Origin: an uncultured Prevotellaceae bacterium
GTDB lineage: Bacteria > Bacteroidota > Bacteroidia > Bacteroidales > Bacteroidaceae
DNA length: 12,628 bases
Assembly: GCA_947306845.1 (NCBI GenBank)
Contig: CAMZHP010000070.1
Location: 1 to 12,628 of the forward strand
Direction: 5' to 3'
The translations under genes were made by a program, and so were the position numbers. This document shows positions 7,502 through 12,628 of this stretch, one piece after another. The notes under the pieces are model-generated. The model was given only the letters and a program-made list of their open reading frames with translations. It had not been told where the DNA came from and made no database searches. The first letter of the stretch is position 1, and every line of letters begins with the position of its first letter.

Positions 7502-9139
7502 TCAGAACCCTGTCCAGGTCTGTCGCCAGAAATGACGGGTCAGCTCGTCCCACTTCACGATGGTCGCACCGAAGAAGTCGGCCACATAGCCGTTGAGCAT
7601 CTTTTCTGCTTCTTTGGGCGAGCGCGAGTGGAGATCCTGCCATGCCTTCTCTACAAACGGCAGTTCCCGCTGACCTTTCTCTATATAATAATCTCTAGCT
7701 TCTTCGATATTCTTACGATAAGTTCCCCATCTCACTGTCGCCAGGCGGTTGGCCTTGCGGTAGTGCCACAGTGCCGCATCCTCGCGGTCGCTGTGCTGGC
7801 CGCAGGTCTGAAGAAGATGGGGCAGGGTGGTGGTGCCGCAGAATATGGGGAAACGGGGACTCTCGCCGGGGTTGTCAAGGGCTATCCATGCCACACCTCC
7901 TACCTCGTCGGGCAGCCACGACCGTAGCTGGATCACTGTGCTGTAGGCGCACCAGGGCACGCTCACCGTGCGGATATTCTTCATCACAGAGTCGCCCATG
8001 GCATAATACATGTTAATCTCATCGGGACGCATCCACGGATTGGAGAAGGGCGAGACGATGCTGTCGGGCTCGCTTTCCACGATGCTGCCATCGCTCTTCT
8101 TCCGCTTGGGATTGACAATCTTGTGGCGCCCGCTGAGATTCTTCGATGTTCCCTCATAGTAACTGCCGAGGAGATGCATCACCTGCTCCGCACTGACCTT
8201 CTCGTCGGGTCTCACACTCAGTGGAAGTTCGGCGACGGTGTCGCTGAGATTTTTCGAGGGGGCGAGCATGCTCATGATGTAATGCTCGCGCACACTGTAG
8301 TTTTTGGGTTCTTTGAGGTAGTTGCCGCCGCTGTATGCCTTCCAGAAGCAGAATTCCCCCTTGCCATCCCACAACTTCAGTTTGCGGGCCACTTCGGTCA
8401 CATTGTCGGAGGCCATGTAATGGTCGGGGTCGCTAAGATCTATCTTGGAGATGCGGCTGATGTTGGCGGAAACGGCAATCTCGTCATCGGGGATGCGGAC
8501 AGCAGCCCACACACCGCCGATTTTCTTGACACCTTCTCCGAAAATCTCGAAAATCCACACCTCGTCTTTGTCTGCTATGGTCAGGCATTCGCCACTGTCA
8601 CCGTAGCCGTATTGCTTCACCAAGTCTCCCATCAGACGGATAGCTTCACGGGCTGTGGAGCAACGTTCCAATGCGATGCGTTCCAACTCTTCAATGTAGA
8701 AAAGCCCGTTCTTATTCCTCAGGATGTCTTTTCCCGAAATCGTGGTCTCGCCGATGGCCAGTTGCTTCTCGTTCAGGCATGGGTAGGCCGTGTCGAGGTA
8801 GCGGAAGGTGTGTCTCGCTTGAGGTATGACACCTTTGCGGTACATCTTGGTGCTGTCCTGTGGAGACTGGGTGTGCATCCTTCCCTCATAGATGGCCGTC
8901 ACGGTGTCCTTGGCGTAGTCCTTGGCAGGCACCATCTGCATCCAGGTGCGGTACCATGAGTCACAGGTGTGCGATGTCATCACCGAACCGTCGACAGAGG
9001 CCTTTTTCCCGACCATGATGCTGGTGCATGAGGTCTTGCCATTTCCGCTGTTGTCGAAGTTGGCTTCCTGTGCGGAGGACAACATGGCTGCGGCTGACAG
9101 GGCAGCACAAGTGATGGTTCTTATCCAATAGATGGTCAT
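7502..9139 (-). CDS. Secreted C69-family dipeptidase
   Basis: This 545-residue N-terminal-nucleophile hydrolase of peptidase family C69 (PepD-like, formerly U34) cleaves dipeptides with broad specificity. A signal peptide is visible at residues 1-23 (hydrophobic CAALSAAAMLSSAQ), so the enzyme is probably periplasmic. The predicted nucleophile is Cys38 in SCTSIMVGKKASVDGSVM, which matches the family's conserved start of the mature enzyme; the 14 or so residues between signal cleavage and Cys38 would be a propeptide to be removed. Further family-like segments are GYGDSGECLTIADKDEVWIFEIFGEG and SVPWCAYSTVIQLRSWLPDEVGG. It is the first gene of the likely dipeptidase-ddl-alr operon, and its start is divergent from the rhodanese gene. 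A role in supplying alanine, or in acting on cell-wall peptides, is inference from this context only. Confidence 0.93.
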   Translation of the reverse strand: MTIYWIRTITCAALSAAAMLSSAQEANFDNSGNGKTSCTSIMVGKKASVDGSVMTSHTCDSWYRTWMQMVPAKDYAKDTVTAIYEGRMHTQSPQDSTKMYRKGVIPQARHTFRYLDTAYPCLNEKQLAIGETTISGKDILRNKNGLFYIEELERIALERCSTAREAIRLMGDLVKQYGYGDSGECLTIADKDEVWIFEIFGEGVKKIGGVWAAVRIPDDEIAVSANISRISKIDLSDPDHYMASDNVTEVARKLKLWDGKGEFCFWKAYSGGNYLKEPKNYSVREHYIMSMLAPSKNLSDTVAELPLSVRPDEKVSAEQVMHLLGSYYEGTSKNLSGRHKIVNPKRKKSDGSIVESEPDSIVSPFSNPWMRPDEINMYYAMGDSVMKNIRTVSVPWCAYSTVIQLRSWLPDEVGGVAWIALDNPGESPRFPIFCGTTTLPHLLQTCGQHSDREDAALWHYRKANRLATVRWGTYRKNIEEARDYYIEKGQRELPFVEKAWQDLHSRSPKEAEKMLNGYVADFFGATIVKWDELTRHFWRQTWTGF

Positions 9140-9166
9140 GATGTTTCCTTTCTTGCAAAGTCAGTG

Positions 9167-9174
9167 CAAAATTA
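9167..9174 (-). promoter_or_regulatory. Probable -7 element for the dipeptidase-ddl-alr operon
   Basis: On the - strand this octamer reads TAATTTTG, an exact match to the Bacteroidetes -7 consensus TAnnTTTG. It lies 27 bases upstream of the dipeptidase ATG, leaving a leader of about 20 bases with the purine-rich AAAGGAAA near the start codon. I find no good TTG at the expected distance upstream, so the promoter may be weak or need an activator. Confidence 0.55.
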
Positions 9175-9194
9175 CATTCTTTATCTCATAATCC

Positions 9195-9224
9195 TTGCAT
9201 TTTCTTCCAAAATCATTATATTTG
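9195..9224 (+). promoter_or_regulatory. Bacteroidetes-type promoter for the rhodanese-isomerase operon
   Basis: A TTG at 9195-9197 is followed after 19 bases by TATATTTG at 9217-9224. This matches the -33/-7 pattern recognised by the primary sigma factor of Bacteroidetes in both sequence and spacing. The start codon at 9246 lies 21 bases downstream of the -7 element, so the leader would be very short. Confidence 0.75.
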
Positions 9225-9245
9225 CACTCAAAATTCTTTTTTGCC

Positions 9246-9647
9246 ATGAACAAAGTGTTTTTATTATTGGTTTTGGTTGGCGTGGCGCTCGCCATGTGGG
9301 CCATGAGAGGAAGAAATACGGCCAACGACGCTTTTAAAACTGTTGATAATGATGAGTTTGAGCAATTGCTGGCCGACAGCAATGTGGTTCTCCTGGATGT
9401 GCGTACGCAAAGTGAGTTTGATGAGGGCCATCTGAAGGAAGCCATCCTCATCGACGTGAAAACCGACTCCTTCATGTTGGCTGCCCGCGACCGCTTGCCA
9501 AAGGAGAAGATAATCGCTGTCTATTGCAGGAGCGGCCGGCGCAGCGTGGCCGCAGCCGAACGGCTTGCTGCAGATGGCTATCAGGTGGTGAATCTAAAAG
9601 GTGGCATCATGTCGTGGCGACGGGCCGGGAAGGAGATTGTAAAATGA
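9246..9647 (+). CDS. Membrane-anchored rhodanese-like domain protein
   Basis: This protein of 133 residues has an N-terminal hydrophobic stretch (about residues 4-19, VFLLLVLVGVALAMWAM), which probably anchors it in the inner membrane with the domain in the periplasm. A single rhodanese domain follows (about 30-131): the DEFEQLLADSNVVLLDVRTQSEFDEGHL opening, the active-site loop YCRSGRRS with Cys94, and the ending VNLKGGIMSWRRAG. The CRSGRR loop is six residues long, as in single-domain sulfurtransferases of the GlpE/PspE type, and the cysteine is intact. Sulfur transfer, for example from thiosulfate, is known for the family; the real donor and acceptor here are unknown. I chose the ATG at 9246 because earlier in-frame codons overlap the promoter. 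The stop overlaps the next start by four bases. Confidence 0.92.
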   Translation: MNKVFLLLVLVGVALAMWAMRGRNTANDAFKTVDNDEFEQLLADSNVVLLDVRTQSEFDEGHLKEAILIDVKTDSFMLAARDRLPKEKIIAVYCRSGRRSVAAAERLAADGYQVVNLKGGIMSWRRAGKEIVK

Positions 9648-10858
9648 ACATCGGAATTTTCTCACTCACTTCACCTCTCCATGATGAACAATCGGTCCAA
9701 AAAATGACTGATGAGTTTCTTGGAAGTTTGAGCATTGCTTTTGACTGGCGGGGAGAAGACTTCACTGATTATGGCTCGTATCAGCTTAACCTGATTTTCG
9801 TGCGTACAGGAGGGACTGAGAGTTTGTTCCTTTCTTTGTTACCCTCGCTCCTGAAAAAGTCGGATCAGCCTTTCTATCTTCTCACTTCCGGGAAAAGCAA
9901 TTCGCTGGCTGCTTCCATGGAAATCCTGTCGTATCTGAGACAGCAGGGCTGTCAAGGGGAAATCTTGCACGGAAGCACGAAGGAGATAACGGAGAGGTTG
10001 GCTGTCCTGGAGAAGGTGCAGGTAGCACGGAAGAGATTAGCCGGCGCCAGGCTGGGAATCATCGGGAAACCATCAGATTGGTTGATTGCAAGTGTGGCTG
10101 ATGCGGAGAAAGTAAGCGCGAAATTGGGCATAAAATTATTGGAGATACCCATGGATCGGCTGCTGGACACCTTGTCCTCTGTCCCTTCCTTGCCATTGGC
10201 AGAGCCTTGTGCCAATCCAGTGGATGCTCCTTATTTGCCTGGGGCAGAGCGCATTTATAAAGCGTTGAAGGAACTGGTCGCCTCATACCAATTAGATGGA
10301 CTGACACTGCGGTGTTTCGACCTCCTCTCTGCGGTTAAGAACACAGGATGCCTCGCCTTGGCGAAACTGAATGCTGAGGGTGTGGTGGCAGGATGTGAGG
10401 GCGATGTGCCGGCGTTGCTGTCCATGATGCTGTCGATGTCACTGACGGGCTTGACAGGATTCCAGGCCAATCCGGCATTCGTAGATCAGGTGAGGGGAGA
10501 GGTGCTGTTCGCTCATTGCACCATTCCGCTCAACATGACTTCCCATTATGAGTATGACACCCATTTTGAGTCAGGCATTGGTGTGGGCATCAGAGGCTAC
10601 GTGGATGAGGGTCCTGTCACGGTGTTCAAAGTCTCGGGTGATTTGTCCGTCTATTATGTGGCAGAGGGGCAGCTGCTCCGTTGTCAGTCGAACCCCGACC
10701 TATGCCGCACCCAGTTACTTGTGCGCATGGATGATCCCAGTGCCGCTTCATATTTCCTCACCCGTCCGATAGGCAACCATCATATCGTCATCCCTGGCCG
10801 GCAGAAACAATTGCTGGAGGAATTGCTCAACCATTGCATCTCCTCTCCCATCCTTTAG
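9644..10858 (+). CDS. L-fucose/L-arabinose isomerase-like protein
   Basis: This predicted cytoplasmic protein of 404 residues resembles the L-fucose/L-arabinose isomerase superfamily, which interconverts aldoses and ketoses with a divalent metal. The best signals are in the second half: DGLTLRCFDLL (about 218-228), then GVVAGCEGDVPALLSMML (about 246-263), in which Glu252 and Asp254 are candidate metal or catalytic acids, then HCTIPLNMTSHYEYDTHFESG (291-311) and GPVTVFKVSGDL (323-334), which matches the isomerase C-terminal domain. The first 200 residues are more divergent. It is clearly shorter than true FucI (about 590) or AraA (about 500). No substrate can be assigned, and a non-isomerase role is possible. 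It starts in an ATGA overlap with the rhodanese stop, so translation is coupled. The frame is open further upstream, but that region is inside the rhodanese gene. Confidence 0.75.
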   Translation: MNIGIFSLTSPLHDEQSVQKMTDEFLGSLSIAFDWRGEDFTDYGSYQLNLIFVRTGGTESLFLSLLPSLLKKSDQPFYLLTSGKSNSLAASMEILSYLRQQGCQGEILHGSTKEITERLAVLEKVQVARKRLAGARLGIIGKPSDWLIASVADAEKVSAKLGIKLLEIPMDRLLDTLSSVPSLPLAEPCANPVDAPYLPGAERIYKALKELVASYQLDGLTLRCFDLLSAVKNTGCLALAKLNAEGVVAGCEGDVPALLSMMLSMSLTGLTGFQANPAFVDQVRGEVLFAHCTIPLNMTSHYEYDTHFESGIGVGIRGYVDEGPVTVFKVSGDLSVYYVAEGQLLRCQSNPDLCRTQLLVRMDDPSAASYFLTRPIGNHHIVIPGRQKQLLEELLNHCISSPIL

Positions 10859-10983
10859 AGTAGTCAGCCTGTCTCTCCATCCTTGGTGTTCGCTATGCTG
10901 CGTCAGTGCCTCATCCTTCTTCTCCGCCATTTGTTTTTCTAGACGGTGCTTTTTCATTTTTTCCTAAAAAAAACTGCTAAAAA

Positions 10984-11015
10984 TTCGTTTATTATAGAAT
11001 TATCTTGTAATTTTG
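10984..11015 (+). promoter_or_regulatory. Probable promoter of tRNA-Ser
   Basis: TAATTTTG at 11008-11015 matches the Bacteroidetes -7 consensus. TTCG at 10984-10987, 20 bases upstream, is one mismatch from TTTG. The tRNA begins 25 bases after the -7 element. The rest of the spacer from 10859 to here is T-rich and shows no clear terminator for the preceding isomerase-like gene. Confidence 0.6.
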
Positions 11016-11040
11016 CAACCCGAAACTACAAAAGTATCAA

Positions 11041-11128
11041 GGAAAGGTGCTCGAGTGGCTGAAGAGGCACGCCTGGAAAGCGTGTAACCGTCAAAAGCGG
11101 TTCGTAGGTTCGAATCCTATCCTTTCCG
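11041..11128 (+). tRNA. tRNA-Ser (anticodon GGA)
   Basis: The sequence folds as a class II tRNA. The acceptor stem pairs GGAAAGG (11041-11047) with CCTTTCC (11121-11127), followed by discriminator G at 11128. The anticodon stem CACGC/GCGTG (11068-11072 and 11080-11084) encloses the loop CTGGAAA with anticodon GGA at 11075-11077, which reads UCC and UCU serine codons. A long variable arm (AACCG and CGGTT around TCAAAAG) is typical of serine tRNAs. The T arm contains GGTTCGAATCC. CCA is not encoded (CTA follows the discriminator) and must be added after transcription. The gene stands alone, between a + strand isomerase-like gene and a convergent pectin enzyme gene. Confidence 0.97.
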
Positions 11129-11143
11129 CTAACATTTCTTACT

Positions 11144-11181
11144 AAAACGCATGCTGACAAATGTTCAGTGTGCGTTTTTTT
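11144..11181. terminator. Shared terminator of tRNA-Ser and the pectin enzyme gene
   Basis: ACGCATGCTGA (11147-11157) pairs with TCAGTGTGCGT (11165-11175) around a 7-base loop, with two G-U pairs. Seven T residues (11175-11181) follow on the + strand, a classical intrinsic terminator for the tRNA. On the - strand the same stem is followed by a shorter TTTT run and lies 15 bases after the stop of the convergent gene, so it may work both ways. Confidence 0.85.
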
Positions 11182-11196
11182 GTAAAAGTATTCCTG

Positions 11197-12628
11197 TCAA
11201 TAACAGAGATACTTCCACAATTCCCTGACTGTTCTTTCCGGATTCCATTGGTGGTTGAATGTCCAACTGGCTGTGACGGTATGGTATTCGGGCGCACCAT
11301 CGGCCTCGCTTAGGTTGTTGTTCATCCAAGAACCATGTCCTCCTTCTCTGGTACAGTCGTAGAAATAGACACGCTGTCCCCAGGGACAGGGATCGAGCAC
11401 CTTGTCGGTATAGGCATAGCTGATGTTGCTGTCGAGGATGTTCTTTGTCATGGTGCATGAGACAAAGTAGAATTGTGAGTCATGATGATAGCGCCCCAGG
11501 ACGGTAGGACTGGCAGCATCGAAATGAGAATTGGTGATGACGAGCTTCTTGCTCTTGTCTCCGCGGCCGTCATGCCAGACGATGGCACGGCTGTCGCCAT
11601 AGAACCGGCATCTCGTAGCATAGCACCATCCCCTTGGACACAGGAAGTCGACACCCGGGCAGCGGAGAGACAGGTCGGCATGGTAATACATACCATTGCC
11701 CTCAGGTGCCCACAGGGAAAGGGCATCGTTACCATCAGCCCAGATGTTGCAGTTGACGATGATGGTCCGTGTGGCCCTTCCGAAGACAGCCATCTGGTGC
11801 CGTGTGGTGTTCTCCACGGTGGTACCATAATTGTTGTAGATAGTCATGCCGCTGATTACACAGTCGTCAGCACCCTCTTGCAGTACTATCACACCGTTGC
11901 CCACAGGTTTTCCTTCATGTTCTTTGATGGTTTGGGTCTCCTTTGTCTCTGCCATGACGAGGATGGTGCTGTCACGGTGCTCACCCACCAGCACGATGTG
12001 TGGCCTACTGATGATGACTTTCTGATTGTAAGTGCCTTTGCGAAGGAAAATCGTGTAAGGCTTGCTGTTGTCGATTGGCACTTGGTCGATGACAGTCTGG
12101 ATGGATTCTCCGGGACTGATGACGGCATCAAACAAAGATGGATTGGTTTTCACGGGCTCAAACAGCTTGAGCAATCCATTCTCATTGGCACCCTTTGTCG
12201 ATAAACTGATGGATACTTGATGCGAGGGGTCGTATTTGTTGGCCCATCGCGCATAGGTGTCGTAGAGGGATGCGGCCCGGTCGCCATACCAAGCATATCC
12301 GTTGCGTCGCTCTGAGCCGATGTCCTCAAGACGTTGGCGGGGAATGCCATCTCGGTCGCACACAAATGGCAGGGTGTTCTCAAGGTCATAGTAACGTGCC
12401 CATAAGGGGCTTCCGTTGGAATCTTCCACCAGCCTGACATTTCGCTGGCCCGATTCTCTGGAGAATGTGCGCTCCAGGCGTAGGCCGGTCAGTTTATAGG
12501 TGTCAAACCATTTCATGGCGGCGTGTATGGCACGCTTCACCCGGTCATCAGGGCGGGGGAGAGACATGAGCAGGCTGACAATGGATGCGCTCTCCTGAGA
12601 ACAGAATGAAGGGAGCTCAAAAGCCCTT
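11197..12628 (-). CDS. PL10 pectate lyase - CE8 pectin methylesterase-like fusion (5' end outside window)
   Basis: The frame runs off the right edge, giving 476 visible residues; the first ATG at 12567 is internal, because the upstream codons continue the homology (RAFELPSFCSQESASIV, then SLLMSLPRP). Residues 1 to about 120 are the end of a family 10 pectate lyase: ARYYDLENTLPFVCDRDG and the ERRNGYAWYGDRA segment are diagnostic. Residues of about 128-476 form a right-handed beta-helix esterase like family CE8, with GTYNQKV (usual GxYxE), HQMAVFG (usual QAVA), GNDALSLW (usual QDTL), GVDFLCPRG (usual VDFIFG) and LGRYHHDS (usual LGRPW). Both aspartates and the arginine of the active site are kept, while the motif-I glutamate is glutamine. 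Together the domains would demethylate and cleave homogalacturonan. Secretion is expected, but the signal lies outside the window. It ends against the terminator it shares with tRNA-Ser. Confidence 0.9.
   Translation of the reverse strand, partial: RAFELPSFCSQESASIVSLLMSLPRPDDRVKRAIHAAMKWFDTYKLTGLRLERTFSRESGQRNVRLVEDSNGSPLWARYYDLENTLPFVCDRDGIPRQRLEDIGSERRNGYAWYGDRAASLYDTYARWANKYDPSHQVSISLSTKGANENGLLKLFEPVKTNPSLFDAVISPGESIQTVIDQVPIDNSKPYTIFLRKGTYNQKVIISRPHIVLVGEHRDSTILVMAETKETQTIKEHEGKPVGNGVIVLQEGADDCVISGMTIYNNYGTTVENTTRHQMAVFGRATRTIIVNCNIWADGNDALSLWAPEGNGMYYHADLSLRCPGVDFLCPRGWCYATRCRFYGDSRAIVWHDGRGDKSKKLVITNSHFDAASPTVLGRYHHDSQFYFVSCTMTKNILDSNISYAYTDKVLDPCPWGQRVYFYDCTREGGHGSWMNNNLSEADGAPEYHTVTASWTFNHQWNPERTVRELWKYLCY

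Noticed and set aside
7467..7643. A longer ddl product starting at 7643 with 59 extra residues
   Set aside because: The extra part overlaps the end of the dipeptidase gene and has no ligase homology; MNKNSKIIVVCGG at 7466 is the normal Ddl N-terminus.
8123..8959. A 278-codon open frame on the + strand inside the dipeptidase gene
   Set aside because: It is antisense to a well-supported C69 peptidase and has no recognisable motif; long antisense frames are expected with this base composition.
11041..11181. The tRNA-Ser 3' end as an integration site for a mobile element
   Set aside because: No integrase gene and no duplicate of the tRNA 3' end is visible nearby, and the downstream gene is an ordinary pectin enzyme.
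11482..12204. A 240-codon open frame on the + strand inside the pectin enzyme gene
   Set aside because: The opposite strand carries PL10 and CE8 motifs throughout, so this is a shadow frame.
12505..12567. The ATG at 12567 as the true start of the pectin enzyme gene
   Set aside because: Codons upstream of it to the window edge continue the conserved PL10 sequence (ELPSF, then QESASIV), so the gene is truncated by the window.

Overview
The window looks like chromosomal DNA from a Bacteroidales member, most likely a gut or rumen Prevotella-type organism. The evidence is a SusC/SusD-type outer-membrane lipoprotein locus, promoter elements of the Bacteroidetes form (TAnnTTTG with an upstream TTG), A-rich leaders with almost no Shine-Dalgarno sequence, a serine tRNA with no encoded CCA, and a pectin-degrading PL10-CE8 type enzyme. 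Genus assignment is inference. There are no insertion sequences, CRISPR arrays, rRNA genes or obvious phage genes.

Region 1 (1-5281, + strand) is the distal part of a SusC/D-type uptake locus. It holds the last ten codons of a probable TonB-dependent receptor, a SusD/RagB lipoprotein, a DUF4843-type lipoprotein, a PKD-like family lipoprotein, and a lipoprotein with an N-terminal DUF4369-like domain and a C-terminal TlpA thioredoxin domain. Four lipoproteins in a row with no glycoside hydrolase or lyase among them suggest that the cargo may not be an ordinary polysaccharide. The substrate cannot be read from the sequence.

Region 2 (5334-9139, - strand) reads, in transcription order, a secreted C69-family dipeptidase, D-alanine--D-alanine ligase (ddl) and alanine racemase (alr). 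Spacing is tight (35 and 12 bases), so this is probably one operon that joins peptide breakdown to supply of the D-Ala-D-Ala cell-wall precursor. It ends in a perfect 14-bp hairpin shared with the convergent TlpA gene.

Region 3 (9195-10858, + strand) is transcribed divergently from the dipeptidase. A good promoter drives a small membrane-anchored rhodanese-like protein. The next gene overlaps it by four bases (ATGA) and encodes a short protein resembling L-fucose/L-arabinose isomerases.

Region 4 (10859-12628) has a tRNA-Ser(GGA) with its own promoter on the + strand and, converging on it from the - strand, the C-terminal part of a large pectin enzyme: the end of a PL10 pectate lyase domain followed by a CE8 pectin methylesterase-like domain. 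The gene continues past the right edge. A hairpin with a T-run between the two probably terminates both.
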